A program made the position numbers and the translations under genes. Shown one piece after another: positions 24,097 to 33,338 of a stretch of 51,619 nt of DNA (positions are counted from its first letter, which is position 1; every line of letters begins with the position of its first letter). The DNA comes from Pelagibacteraceae bacterium AG-337-I02. Lineage in GTDB: Bacteria; Pseudomonadota; Alphaproteobacteria; HIMB59; GCA-002718135. Location of the stretch: contig QBZY01000009.1 of NCBI GenBank assembly GCA_003282155.1, forward strand, positions 1-51,619, written 5' to 3'. A model generated the notes under the pieces. That model was given only the letters and a program-made list of their open reading frames with translations. It searched no databases and was not told the origin of the DNA.

Positions 24097-26046
24097 ATGC
24101 ACAACATAAAGTTGTGGTCTCCAAATAATAAAAAAACAAACCTCCACAAGTTTATTAATCAACTAGATAGAGGTTTAAACATAAAAAATTATGATGAATT
24201 GCATAACTGGAGTGTAAAAAATAAAAATGAATTTTGGAACAATGTATGGAATTTTACAAATTTTGTTGGTGAAAAAAAAGGTAAAATTTTTAAATCAGCA
24301 CCAGAATTTACTAAAAATAAATTTTTTGATGAATGTAGCATTAATTATGCTGAAAATTGTTTAACAAGAGAAGATGATGATGATTCAATAATATTTCATT
24401 CTGAAAAAAAAATTAATAGAAACTACTCTTGGAGAGATCTTAGAAGTGCAGTTTTTAAATTGGCAAATTATTTTAAGAATAATAATATTAAAAAAAGTGA
24501 TAGAATAGCTGCTATACTTCCTAATATACCTGAAACTGTAATTTCATTTTTATCTACGGCACAATTAGGTGCTATTTGGTCATCATGTTCATCAGATTTT
24601 GGGAAAAAAGCAATTATAGATAGATTTAAACAAATTGAACCAAAAGTATTATTATTTTCAGATTATTATTTTTATAACAATAAAAAAGTTGATACTACAA
24701 AAATTATAAAAGAAGTAATTTATAATATCCCAAGTATAGAAAAAATTATTTTAATACCTTATAAATTTAATGAAGTAGATTATAAATTAGATTTTGAATA
24801 CGATAATTTGTACAACATTTTAAAAAAAGAAATTGAGTACAGTAAATTTGAAAAGTTTAATTTTAATCATCCACTGTATATTCTTTATTCAAGTGGAACC
24901 ACTGGAGTGCCAAAATGCATTGTTCACAGTTCTGGTGGAGCTCTAATACAACACAAAAAAGAACATGTACTTCATTGTGATATTAATGAAAAGGATAGAG
25001 TTTTTTATTTTACTACTTGTGGGTGGATGATGTGGAATTGGTTAGTTTCTGCTTTGGCATCAAAAGCAACAATAATTTTATATGATGGATCACCTTTTAT
25101 TCCCGACAAAAAACATCTTTTTGAAATAGTAGAAAAAGAAGGAATTAATTTTTTTGGAACTGGCGCAAAATTTATAGATACTTTAAAAAATAATAAAATT
25201 AAAATTAAGCAAAGTTTTAAATTAAATAGTTTAAATACAGTAGCTTCAACAGGATCTCCTTTAGTTAACGAATCATTTGAATACGTTTATAAAAATATAA
25301 AATCAAATATTCATCTTGAATCTATAAGTGGTGGAACTGATTTAGTTTCGTGTTTTGTTACAGGTAATCCATTAATGGATGTCTATAGTGGTGAGATTCA
25401 ATGTAAAGCTCTTGGAATGGATGTTGATGTATTTGATGAAAAAGGAAATTCAATTGAAAATCAAAAGGGGGAACTAGTATGTAAATCATCTTTTCCATCA
25501 ATGCCTTTATATTTTTGGAACGATAGTGATAATAAAAAATATTTTAATTCTTATTTTAGTAAATATGATAACATTTGGTATCATGGAGATTATATTGAAA
25601 AAACTTTAAATGGCGGTTATGTTATTTATGGCAGATCAGATGCAACTCTAAATTCTGGAGGAGTAAGAATAGGTACTTCAGAAATTTATAGAGTAATTGA
25701 AAATATTTCAGAAGTTCAAGAAGCTGTTGCAGTAGAATATAAATTAAAAAATGATACTCAGATTATATTATTTGTTGTCTTGAATAAAAATTTTGAATTT
25801 AATGAAAATTTAATGTCTAAAATAATAGATGAAATAAAAATTAATCTCTCTTACAAGCATATTCCATCACAAATATTTGCCATAAGTGAAATACCAAGAA
25901 CTAGAAGTGGTAAAATAGTTGAAATTTTAATTAAAAAATTAATTAATGGTGAAAGTATTGAAAATGAAGAATCGTTGGCCAATCCAGAATGTTTGAAAGA
26001 ATTCGAAGTAGTATATAAAAAACTAAAGAATAATTATGCCAAATAG
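24097..26046 (+). CDS. Acetoacetyl-CoA synthetase
   Basis: A 649-residue ANL-superfamily AMP-forming ligase that activates acetoacetate to acetoacetyl-CoA. The ATP motif YSSGTTGVPKCIVHSSGG lies near residue 264, followed by the AacS-typical FTTCGWMMWNWLVSALASKAT; the hinge region is YHGDYIE and YGRSDATLNSGGVRIG, and the catalytic Lys motif is PRTRSGKIVE. Length and N-terminal WNNVWNFTNFVGEKKG support acetoacetyl rather than acetyl-CoA synthetase. Overlaps the following quinone reductase gene by 11 nt. It feeds ketone bodies into thiolase. Confidence 0.92.
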   Translation: MHNIKLWSPNNKKTNLHKFINQLDRGLNIKNYDELHNWSVKNKNEFWNNVWNFTNFVGEKKGKIFKSAPEFTKNKFFDECSINYAENCLTREDDDDSIIFHSEKKINRNYSWRDLRSAVFKLANYFKNNNIKKSDRIAAILPNIPETVISFLSTAQLGAIWSSCSSDFGKKAIIDRFKQIEPKVLLFSDYYFYNNKKVDTTKIIKEVIYNIPSIEKIILIPYKFNEVDYKLDFEYDNLYNILKKEIEYSKFEKFNFNHPLYILYSSGTTGVPKCIVHSSGGALIQHKKEHVLHCDINEKDRVFYFTTCGWMMWNWLVSALASKATIILYDGSPFIPDKKHLFEIVEKEGINFFGTGAKFIDTLKNNKIKIKQSFKLNSLNTVASTGSPLVNESFEYVYKNIKSNIHLESISGGTDLVSCFVTGNPLMDVYSGEIQCKALGMDVDVFDEKGNSIENQKGELVCKSSFPSMPLYFWNDSDNKKYFNSYFSKYDNIWYHGDYIEKTLNGGYVIYGRSDATLNSGGVRIGTSEIYRVIENISEVQEAVAVEYKLKNDTQIILFVVLNKNFEFNENLMSKIIDEIKINLSYKHIPSQIFAISEIPRTRSGKIVEILIKKLINGESIENEESLANPECLKEFEVVYKKLKNNYAK

Positions 26047-27022
26047 AGTTGTAGTCAGTAAACTAGGTGGTCCAGAGGTTTTGAAATACGAAAACTATGA
26101 CTTACCTAAAAATGTTAAAGAAAACATGGTTAGAATCAACCAAACTTCAATAGGTATTAATTACATAGATACGTATCACAGAACTGGTATATACTCGTTA
26201 CCTGTAGAAATCCCTTTTTGTTTAGGAGTAGAAGCAGCAGGAGAAGTTATAGAAATTGGAGATAATGTATCGAACTTAAAAATTGGTGATAGAGTAGCTT
26301 ACTCCTTTAGCCCTCCAATTGGTGCTTATTGCGAAATTAGAGATTTTGATGCACGAAGAGTTGTAAAATTACCAGAATATATTTCAAATGATGAAGCTGC
26401 TTCAATATTATTGCAGGGAATGACCGTCGAATACCTTTTTGAAAGATTATATAAATTACAAAATGATGAATTTTTTTTATTTCATGCAGCTGCAGGAGGT
26501 GTTGGACTAATTGCTAGTCAATGGGCAAAATCAATAGGAGCTAAAATGATCGGTACTGTTAGTACTGATGAAAAGGCATCATTAGCAAAAGAAAACGGGT
26601 GTGAATTCACTATTAATTATAAAAAAGAAGATGTTCATAGTAATGTTTTAAAATTGACAAACAATGAAGGAGTGAATGTTGTTTATGATGGAGTTGGTAA
26701 AGATACATTTAATACATCTTTAAAATGTTTAAAATTTAGAGGACTAATGGTATCTTTCGGACAATCTTCTGGAATGGTAAATGATGTCAATCTTCATAGT
26801 ACATTCAATCCGAAAAGCTTATACTATACTAGACCAACATTAATGCACTATATCCGTAATTCAAAAGAATTAACGGAGTGTAGTAACAAGTTATTTTCAA
26901 AAATTAAAAATAAAGAGATTAAGCCTAATATATTCAAAAAGTTTAAATTATCTGAAGCTAATTATGCTCATGAATTGATAGAATCAAGAAAGTCAGTAGG
27001 TTCAATAATTTTATGCCCCTAG
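26036..27022 (+). CDS. NADPH:quinone oxidoreductase, zinc-independent MDR type
   Basis: A 328-residue medium-chain reductase of the QorA type. Residues 41-60 hold INYIDTYHRTGIY, a quinone reductase hallmark, and the Rossmann motif is HAAAGGVGLIASQWAKSIGA followed by GTVSTDEK. The zinc-binding cysteines of alcohol dehydrogenases are absent. Such enzymes reduce quinones or other activated alkenes with NADPH. It overlaps aacS by 11 nt, so both belong to the irr-aacS-qor unit. It ends 5 nt before the 3' end of the convergent tRNA-Glu. Confidence 0.9.
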   Translation: MPNRVVVSKLGGPEVLKYENYDLPKNVKENMVRINQTSIGINYIDTYHRTGIYSLPVEIPFCLGVEAAGEVIEIGDNVSNLKIGDRVAYSFSPPIGAYCEIRDFDARRVVKLPEYISNDEAASILLQGMTVEYLFERLYKLQNDEFFLFHAAAGGVGLIASQWAKSIGAKMIGTVSTDEKASLAKENGCEFTINYKKEDVHSNVLKLTNNEGVNVVYDGVGKDTFNTSLKCLKFRGLMVSFGQSSGMVNDVNLHSTFNPKSLYYTRPTLMHYIRNSKELTECSNKLFSKIKNKEIKPNIFKKFKLSEANYAHELIESRKSVGSIILCP

Positions 27023-27027
27023 TTTTG

Positions 27028-27102
27028 TGGCATCCCCTAGGAGAGTCGAACTCCTCTTTTCAGGATGAAAACCTGATGTCCTAACCGATAGACGAAGGGG
27101 AC
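27028..27102 (-). tRNA. tRNA-Glu (anticodon UUC)
   Basis: On the minus strand a 75-nt tRNA: acceptor GTCCCCT with AGGGGAT (terminal G-U pair), D arm around CTATCGGTTAGGAC, anticodon arm TCAGG-TTTTCAT-CCTGA with anticodon TTC, T arm GAGGA-GTTCGAC-TCTCC-type and discriminator G with encoded CCA. It lies downstream of recJ on the same strand, separated by 44 nt. Confidence 0.96.
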
Positions 27103-27146
27103 ACTTGTTTGGTATATAGTTGATATTTTGATTTTTTTCAAATTAT

Positions 27147-28892
27147 TTAATTGAATACTTTCACATCATGTATCAGGATTTGAGGCATCTGAGTACTTGA
27201 GAAATTATCTTTTTTAATAGAACACAAAATATGAAATTTAAATTTATTAAACTTCATAAGATAATCGCCAATACTTGTATTCATAGTATTGAATGAAATG
27301 CCTTTTAAAGGTTCACCTAAATCATTTTTAAAAAAAATTAATATATGTTTATTTTTTAAATTTTTTACCTTGTCAATTACTATATCTTTGATTAAAAATT
27401 GAGGTTCTTCATTACCTTTTCCGTGAGGTTCTAATAATTCTAAATTATCTAAAAATTCTTTATTTATTTGATTTACAGAAATTTCACTATCATAAAATAA
27501 TTTTTTTTCGAAAAAATTATCTCTAAATAAATCAAATTTATTGATTAAAAATTTATCTATTTTATTTAATTTATTTTTATTAATCTTTAAACCTACTGCC
27601 ATTTTATGTCCTCCTCCATCTTCAATTAAATCATTAGCCTTAAGATCAAGAACAATACTTGCAATATCAATTTGATCTATAGATCTACCTGAGCCAGATC
27701 CGACGTTATTAATAAAAGAAAATACAAATGTCGGTTTGTTATAAAGAGCTACTATTTTGCTAGCAACTATACCTAAAACACCTTGATGCCAATTATCTTT
27801 ATAAACAATAATGAATTTTTTATTTTCTTGATCTTTTATTTGCTCGATTGCTTCATTAAATATATTTTGTTCAATTAATTTTCTTTTTTCATTAATTAAA
27901 AATAATTTTCTAGAAATAGTTTCTATTTCTGAATTATCATTTGAGATTAGAAGCTTGGAAGATAAAGATGAGTCATCAATTCTACTTGCAGCATTTATTT
28001 GTGGTCCTAAGACAAAACCAATATCTTTAGCTGAAGGTTCATGATTTAAATTTGAGTTATCTAAAATTTTTGTTATTGATTTATTTTTTCGACTTCTAAT
28101 AAGTTCTAACCCTTTACTAACAATTAATCTGTTGTAATTGTTAATATTAACAATATCACATATTGTTCCAACAGCAACTAAGTCTAAAAATGACATTAAA
28201 TTTGGTTCTTTTATATTTTGAAATAGATTTAATTCTCTAATTTGCTTTCTTAAACCCATTAAAAAAAGAAATGTTACTGCTACTGCAGCAAAATCTTTAT
28301 AATTATTTTTTTCATCAAATCGATTTGGATTAATTACTGAGTGAACTTTTGGTAGTTTAAATTCACTTAAATGATGGTCTATAACTATAACCTCGATACT
28401 GTTGTATTTAGGCAAATCAATTGAGTTAAATGCTGATGTACCACAATCAAGTGTAAACAAAAGTGTAATTTTTTCATTAAGCATTTCATCCATAATTCTA
28501 ACATTTGGACCATAACCCTCTGATAATCTATTAGGTATTTTACAAACAAGATTGTTTGTATAATTATTTAAAAACCTATATAAAATTGATGCAGAAGTAG
28601 ATCCATCAACATCATAATCAGCAATTATTCCAATCTTTTCATTCTTTTTTAAAGCCTCAATACATCTTTTAATTCCTTTTTTCATATCTTTAAGTTCAAA
28701 AGGATCAGGAAGGTTATTTAAAAGATTTGGATTTATATAATTATCATAATTTTCTTCAAAGACACCTCTCGAAATTAAAAGTTTTGAAAAAATCTCAGAA
28801 ATTGATTTTTTTTGAGAAAGACTTTGTATATGCTTAAATTCTATTTGTTTTTCTTCCCAATATTTATCTGATAATGATTTTTCAATGTTCAC
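27147..28892 (-). CDS. recJ: Single-stranded-DNA-specific 5'-3' exonuclease
   Basis: RecJ degrades 5' single-stranded ends in recombination and mismatch repair. The 581-residue protein shows DHH-family motifs: IIADYDVDGSTS (89-100), VIVIDHHLSE, the DHHA1 motif SGSGRSI, and DGGGHKMAVG, followed by the C-terminal OB-fold. All Mn-binding Asp/His residues expected in the DHH motifs are present. Length matches the family. It follows hom by 5 nt. In many alphaproteobacteria glpX lies between hom and recJ; here it does not. Confidence 0.95.
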   Translation of the reverse strand: MNIEKSLSDKYWEEKQIEFKHIQSLSQKKSISEIFSKLLISRGVFEENYDNYINPNLLNNLPDPFELKDMKKGIKRCIEALKKNEKIGIIADYDVDGSTSASILYRFLNNYTNNLVCKIPNRLSEGYGPNVRIMDEMLNEKITLLFTLDCGTSAFNSIDLPKYNSIEVIVIDHHLSEFKLPKVHSVINPNRFDEKNNYKDFAAVAVTFLFLMGLRKQIRELNLFQNIKEPNLMSFLDLVAVGTICDIVNINNYNRLIVSKGLELIRSRKNKSITKILDNSNLNHEPSAKDIGFVLGPQINAASRIDDSSLSSKLLISNDNSEIETISRKLFLINEKRKLIEQNIFNEAIEQIKDQENKKFIIVYKDNWHQGVLGIVASKIVALYNKPTFVFSFINNVGSGSGRSIDQIDIASIVLDLKANDLIEDGGGHKMAVGLKINKNKLNKIDKFLINKFDLFRDNFFEKKLFYDSEISVNQINKEFLDNLELLEPHGKGNEEPQFLIKDIVIDKVKNLKNKHILIFFKNDLGEPLKGISFNTMNTSIGDYLMKFNKFKFHILCSIKKDNFSSTQMPQILIHDVKVFN

Positions 28893-28897
28893 ATTAA

Positions 28898-30196
28898 TTA
28901 ATTATCATGAATAGCAAGCACAGTAATTTTTTCTTTTACAAATTCTAAGCTTTCAATTTTATTAACTACATTACTTAATTTTTCTTTCTGAATATTATGT
29001 GTCGTTATGATAATAGGTATTGGTTTATATGGTTCAGAAATATCAGGTAGCTGAAGTATTTTTTTAACTGATATATCTGAATCACTAAAATAATTTGTAA
29101 TGGACGAAAGAACACCTGATTTGTCTTCTGTCATTATTCTTAAGTAATAACTATTAATTATATTTTCTTCCGAATATTTTTCAAAGTTTTGTAATTTATC
29201 AATTTTAAAACCCAAATTGTCAAATTTTTTATTTTGAGATATATCGTATAAATCAGATAAGACAGAGCTAGCAGTTGGTTTCCCCCCTGCTCCTTCACCT
29301 TCTAAAAATAAATTTTCTAGATGTATAGTTTCAATATTGATCGCATTCAGAGCATTATCAACACTTGCTAAAGGATTATCCATTGAAACTAATTTTGGTG
29401 AGGTAAAATTTGAGATTTTATCTTCAATCATACAAGCTTCAGAAATTAACTTTATTTTATACCCTAATTTTTCAGCAAAATTTATATCTTCAATTTTAAC
29501 ATTTGATATTCCTTCAATATAATTATTATTAAAGTTTAAATTTGATTTAAAACATAATGTTGATAGAATTGTCAATTTGTGCGCTGCATCATAACCACCA
29601 ATATCTAATTTTGATTCCTGATCAGAAGTAAATCCTTTATCTTTAGCAATTTTAAGAACCTCATCAAAGGACAAATTATCTTGTTGCATTTTGGTTAAAA
29701 TGTAATTTGTAGTTCCATTTAAAATTCCAGAAATTTTATTAATTCTATCTAAACTAATTGAATTTTTTATTGTTTTTATGATTGGAATACCACCTGCTAC
29801 AGCAGCTTCATACGATAAGGCTAATGAATGAATATTAGCTAATTCAAATAATTCTTTTCCGTGATTAGCTATTAACGCTTTATTTCCAGTTACTACATGT
29901 TTTTTATTTTTTAATGCTGTTTCAATTATTTCATAGCTAATTCCTTTTTCTTCACCAATTAATTCAACAATTACATTACAATTATCATCTTTAGACATTT
30001 CTCTTGGATCGTCATACCAAGTATAATTTGATATATTAAAATTTCTTTTTTTATTTTTGGTTTTTGCAGATATGCCAGCTATATTCAATTCTACATCTGT
30101 TTTATCAAAAAAATAATTTTTATTTTCTTCAATAGTTTCAACAAGTGCTGATCCAACATTTCCCAATCCCGCTATACCAATTTTAAATTTGCTCAT
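28898..30196 (-). CDS. hom: Homoserine dehydrogenase
   Basis: Hom reduces aspartate semialdehyde to homoserine for threonine and methionine synthesis. The 432-residue protein has the NAD(P) motif GIAGLGNVGSALVE at the N-terminus, the central VVTGNKALIA, GGIPIIKTIKN and SGILNGTTNYILTKM motifs, and a C-terminal ACT domain (from about residue 350, SYYLRIMTEDKSGVLSSI) for threonine feedback. It is monofunctional, without an aspartokinase domain. It is preceded by a small lipoprotein gene 8 nt upstream. Confidence 0.96.
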   Translation of the reverse strand: MSKFKIGIAGLGNVGSALVETIEENKNYFFDKTDVELNIAGISAKTKNKKRNFNISNYTWYDDPREMSKDDNCNVIVELIGEEKGISYEIIETALKNKKHVVTGNKALIANHGKELFELANIHSLALSYEAAVAGGIPIIKTIKNSISLDRINKISGILNGTTNYILTKMQQDNLSFDEVLKIAKDKGFTSDQESKLDIGGYDAAHKLTILSTLCFKSNLNFNNNYIEGISNVKIEDINFAEKLGYKIKLISEACMIEDKISNFTSPKLVSMDNPLASVDNALNAINIETIHLENLFLEGEGAGGKPTASSVLSDLYDISQNKKFDNLGFKIDKLQNFEKYSEENIINSYYLRIMTEDKSGVLSSITNYFSDSDISVKKILQLPDISEPYKPIPIIITTHNIQKEKLSNVVNKIESLEFVKEKITVLAIHDN

Positions 30197-30204
30197 AACT
30201 ACAT

Positions 30205-30390
30205 TTAACTTTTATAATCAATAATACATTTATCTATATCTTTTTTATTAGTATTAGAAATACTACAATATTCTAATAATTCTTCGTCAGTTAATTTAGT
30301 GTCTTTAAAATCTGGAACATTATCAATATCAGGATATCCGCAGGAAATGATAGAAAAAAATAGAAAAGAAATTGTAAAATATTTAGTCAT
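30205..30390 (-). CDS. Small lipoprotein of unknown function
   Basis: A 61-residue protein with a short hydrophobic signal and a lipobox-like FFSIISCG, giving a predicted lipidated Cys at 17. The mature 45 residues are acidic and hydrophilic with two further cysteines (EYCSIS, DKCIID) that could form a disulfide. The ATG overlaps the argC stop by 4 nt (ATGA-type), which supports translation. No family recognised. Because lipoproteins of this size are easily missed or falsely called, I keep the confidence moderate. Confidence 0.6.
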   Translation of the reverse strand: MTKYFTISFLFFSIISCGYPDIDNVPDFKDTKLTDEELLEYCSISNTNKKDIDKCIIDYKS

Positions 30391-31415
30391 ACTAGAGATA
30401 ATGTTTCTTCAATATTTTCTGATATATTAAAGCATTGTACTGCTTGACCAGCAGCGCCTTTAATTAAGTTATCTATTGCACTGACTATAATTAGTTTATC
30501 TTGACTATAATGATCAAAAATTTTAATTTTACAATAATTAGTGTTTTGAATAGAAAAAAAATCAAGCATTTCATCGTTATCGATATATTTTATAAAAGGA
30601 TTAATTTTTTGTAAGTCTTGGAATAGATTTATAATATCAGTTTTTTGAATACTATCTTTGAGATCACAATAAATTGTAGAAATCATACCTCTAAAATTAG
30701 GAAGAATGTGAGGATTAAATGAAAATTTGACTTCATTATCTGAGTTTTGTTTATTAAGTTCCTGTTTAATTTCTACAATATGTCTGTGATTATTTGTATT
30801 ATAATTATAAAAATTATAATCATTTTTTGATTTCATTTTGTTGAAATCAAATTTCTTTCCTGCACCACTATACCCTGATTTAGAATCTATAATTATATTC
30901 TTAGTATCAATTAATTTATTTTTTATTAAAGGTATTAATGGTAACAAAATTGAAGTTGGGTAGCAACCAGGTACGGCTATATTTTTTGAATATAATATTT
31001 TCTCTCTATTTATCTCAGCAAGACCATAAATAAAATTGTTTAAATGTTCTTTGCACTCATGTTCATTGCCATAATTTTTTTTATAAACATCGAAATTATC
31101 TAATCTAAAGTCCGCTGATAAATCTATAATATTAATTTTATTAAAATATTTTTTTACATATTTATTAGATACTGCATGAGGTAAAGCTAAAAATACATAA
31201 TCACTATCTTCAGCATTAAAACTATTATTCGCTTTTAAAAGAGGAAGTTCATTATATTCTTCTGTATTATCAATATTATTTAGATAAATACCATGAGTAG
31301 TTTCTGATCCTAAAAAGTTTATATCTACGTAGGGATGATTTGATAAAATTTTTACTAACTCCATACCAACATAGCCGGTTGAGCCTAAAACGGCTACTTT
31401 AAATTTATTTTTCAT
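30387..31415 (-). CDS. argC: N-acetyl-gamma-glutamyl-phosphate reductase
   Basis: ArgC makes N-acetylglutamate semialdehyde from the acyl phosphate with NADPH, the third step of arginine synthesis. The 342-residue protein has AVLGSTGYVGMELVKIL at the N-terminus, IDLSADFRLD, and the active-site Cys at 151 in VPGCYPTSILLPL. It is the ordinary long form. It follows rpsI by 6 nt, an arrangement (rplM-rpsI-argC) common in Alphaproteobacteria. Confidence 0.95.
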   Translation of the reverse strand: MKNKFKVAVLGSTGYVGMELVKILSNHPYVDINFLGSETTHGIYLNNIDNTEEYNELPLLKANNSFNAEDSDYVFLALPHAVSNKYVKKYFNKINIIDLSADFRLDNFDVYKKNYGNEHECKEHLNNFIYGLAEINREKILYSKNIAVPGCYPTSILLPLIPLIKNKLIDTKNIIIDSKSGYSGAGKKFDFNKMKSKNDYNFYNYNTNNHRHIVEIKQELNKQNSDNEVKFSFNPHILPNFRGMISTIYCDLKDSIQKTDIINLFQDLQKINPFIKYIDNDEMLDFFSIQNTNYCKIKIFDHYSQDKLIIVSAIDNLIKGAAGQAVQCFNISENIEETLSLV

Positions 31416-31421
31416 GAAAGT

Positions 31422-31850
31422 TTATCTCTTAGAGAATTGATAACTTCTTCTGGCTTTTGCTAAACCAGCTTTTTTTCTTTCAACAACCCTTGGATCTCTT
31501 GTAAGAAAACCTACTTTTTTAAGAGGTGGTCTATTTGATTGATCGTATAAACTTAGCGCTTTGCTAATACCATGTCTTATGGCACCGGCTTGACCTGAAA
31601 GTCCCCCACCTTTAACAGTTGCCATAATTTCATATAAATCAACTGCCTTTACAATATCTAATGGTTGATTAACTATCATTTGAAGCACTGGTCTTGAAAA
31701 ATATTTATCTAGAGCTTTGCCATTAATTTTTATTTCACCATTTCCTCTTTTTATCCAAACTCTGGCAATGGAGTTTTTTCTTTTGCCAGTAGCGTAAGCT
31801 CTTTCCTTTTTATCAAGGATACTTTCACTTTGAATTTCTTCGTTTTCCAT
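31422..31850 (-). CDS. rpsI: 30S ribosomal protein S9
   Basis: A 142-residue S9 protein: [18 protein letters not shown] near the start, [19 protein letters not shown] in the centre and the conserved basic end [18 protein letters not shown] that reaches the P-site tRNA. The N-terminal extension of about 14 residues before the conserved core is typical of alphaproteobacterial S9. It follows rplM by 2 nt, the universal rplM-rpsI pairing. Confidence 0.98.
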   Translation of the reverse strand: MENEEIQSESILDKKERAYATGKRKNSIARVWIKRGNGEIKINGKALDKYFSRPVLQMIVNQPLDIVKAVDLYEIMATVKGGGLSGQAGAIRHGISKALSLYDQSNRPPLKKVGFLTRDPRVVERKKAGLAKARRSYQFSKR

Positions 31851-31852
31851 AA

Positions 31853-32311
31853 TTAAATTTTATTTTTGTTGTTCATAGGACCTATATCTATAATTACAGG
31901 ACTCTGGGCTTCATGCTTATGATTTTCATCTCTGTATATCTTGCAGTTAGATAATTGTTGTCTTCCCAAGGGCCCTTTAGGGATCATTCTTTTAATTGCA
32001 AGTTTTATTATTTCGTCAGATTTGTTTTTTTCTTTCAATTTGTTAGGCGTTGTTTCTTTTATTCCTCCTGGATAGCCGGTATGTCTGTAATATATTTTAT
32101 TATCAGCTTTCTTGCCTTTTAAATGAATTTGATCTGAATTGATAATTATTAAGTTATCACCACAGTCTTGATTAGGTGTATATTCAGGCTTATTTTTACC
32201 TCTAAGAATATTTGCAGAAATAACAGCTAGCCTACCTAATACTGCATTTTTGGCATCAATAAGGACCCATTTTTTTTTAATATCACTTTTTTTGAGGTTA
32301 AAGGTTTTCAT
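31853..32311 (-). CDS. rplM: 50S ribosomal protein L13
   Basis: A 152-residue L13 protein recognised by [27 protein letters not shown], the [12 protein letters not shown] loop and [12 protein letters not shown]. First gene of the rplM-rpsI-argC run; the region upstream contains the proteorhodopsin terminator. Its promoter must lie in the 94 nt between 32312 and 32405. Confidence 0.98.
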   Translation of the reverse strand: MKTFNLKKSDIKKKWVLIDAKNAVLGRLAVISANILRGKNKPEYTPNQDCGDNLIIINSDQIHLKGKKADNKIYYRHTGYPGGIKETTPNKLKEKNKSDEIIKLAIKRMIPKGPLGRQQLSNCKIYRDENHKHEAQSPVIIDIGPMNNKNKI

Positions 32312-32357
32312 TGGCGTGCCAAATACATATATTAAAAAATTAAGTCAATAAATTAAT

Positions 32358-32387
32358 AAAAAAAACCCTCTTAAAAGAGGGTTTTTT
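32358..32387 (-). terminator. Rho-independent terminator downstream of proteorhodopsin
   Basis: Near-perfect palindrome with ACCCTCTT and AAGAGGGT arms extended by A/T pairs; on the minus strand the GC core is followed by eight U residues. It lies 18 nt past the proteorhodopsin stop codon and isolates it from rplM. The stem could also work on the plus strand, but no plus-strand gene ends here. Confidence 0.92.
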
Positions 32388-32405
32388 AAAAATATAAATA
32401 TTTAA

Positions 32406-33173
32406 TTATGCTTCCGCAGCAGAGTCTTTGGTAGCCGCAGCCCAAATAATTAAACCAAATAAGATTTTATTAACAAAATCAGCTAGATTGTAAATCCAGT
32501 TTAGAGTGTCAGCATCTACTGAACCCATCATTAAACCAAATACATATCCAAGAGGATAAATAGCCCAACCTACTAATACAATTAATCTCATTGCATTAAA
32601 TGCTGAAGTTACTGATTCTTTTGTTGTAGCAGCCTGACTTGCTTCACCTCGGAAAATTTCCCAAATGATTACAGCCCAACCGATCATACCAATAATGAAA
32701 CCAAGTAATACAGAAATATGACCTGCTTCACCAAGGTAACCACCAATAATCATAACAAGTGTACCAATGAGCAATCTGTAGAAAGCACCACTGGATACAG
32801 CTGCACCGGCAGCAACAAGAATTAAAAAGAATTCAACCATTTGAAGTGGTACAGTTAGTATCCAGTCAATATATCTATATACTGTTGGTGACTCACCTGT
32901 AGCAACCCAAAAGTCTCTCATATACATGTAATGTACAGCGGCTATAAAAGTAATAAGCCCTGCAACTACCATTGAAGTTCTCCATTTAGAAGAAACTTTC
33001 ATACCTTCATAAAAGAAGAAAATAGTAGATGCCCACATTCCAATTGATACAATCCAAAATGTAATACCTACAAAATCACCTTCACCTAAGAAAGTATCGG
33101 CAGCAAATGCTGGAACTGCAATAAATGCTATAGTTGCAGCAATGATACCTAATAGACTAGTCTTATTTAACAT
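32406..33173 (-). CDS. Proteorhodopsin, predicted blue-absorbing proton pump
   Basis: A 255-residue seven-helix retinal protein with an N-terminal signal peptide (cleavage near PAFA-AD). Counting on this sequence, the retinal Lys is K236 in NLADFVNKILFGL, the counterion/acceptor is D103 and donor E114 in RYIDWILTVPLQMVEFF, and the proton-acceptor partner is H81 in AAVHYMYM. D, T and E at the three pump positions predict outward H+ pumping. The tuning position (residue 105 in the green reference protein) is Q111, which in this family gives blue absorption. Strong AAGGAG site 5 nt before ATG. No retinal-synthesis genes are in the window. Confidence 0.98.
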   Translation of the reverse strand: MLNKTSLLGIIAATIAFIAVPAFAADTFLGEGDFVGITFWIVSIGMWASTIFFFYEGMKVSSKWRTSMVVAGLITFIAAVHYMYMRDFWVATGESPTVYRYIDWILTVPLQMVEFFLILVAAGAAVSSGAFYRLLIGTLVMIIGGYLGEAGHISVLLGFIIGMIGWAVIIWEIFRGEASQAATTKESVTSAFNAMRLIVLVGWAIYPLGYVFGLMMGSVDADTLNWIYNLADFVNKILFGLIIWAAATKDSAAEA

Positions 33174-33249
33174 AAAAACTCCTTATAGTTTGTTTCCTTA
33201 CTAATAAGATGAGGTTCATATATTTTAATTGACGAACAAATAAAACATT

Positions 33250-33276
33250 AAAAATAACTTTTTTTTTGTTATTTTT
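33250..33276. repeat. AT-only inverted repeat between merR and proteorhodopsin
   Basis: Arms AAAAATAAC and GTTATTTTT (9 bp, perfect) around a nine-base T loop on the plus strand. On the minus strand it lies 62 nt past the merR stop and about 75 nt before the proteorhodopsin ATG. It may be a weak terminator for the plsX-ihfA-merR unit or part of the rhodopsin leader. The rest of this 165-nt gap holds no gene or clear promoter that I can support. Confidence 0.4.
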
Positions 33277-33338
33277 TGTATAAATAAAAATTATAAGTAA
33301 TTGAAATATATGTATAATTTTTTAAGAATTATATAATA

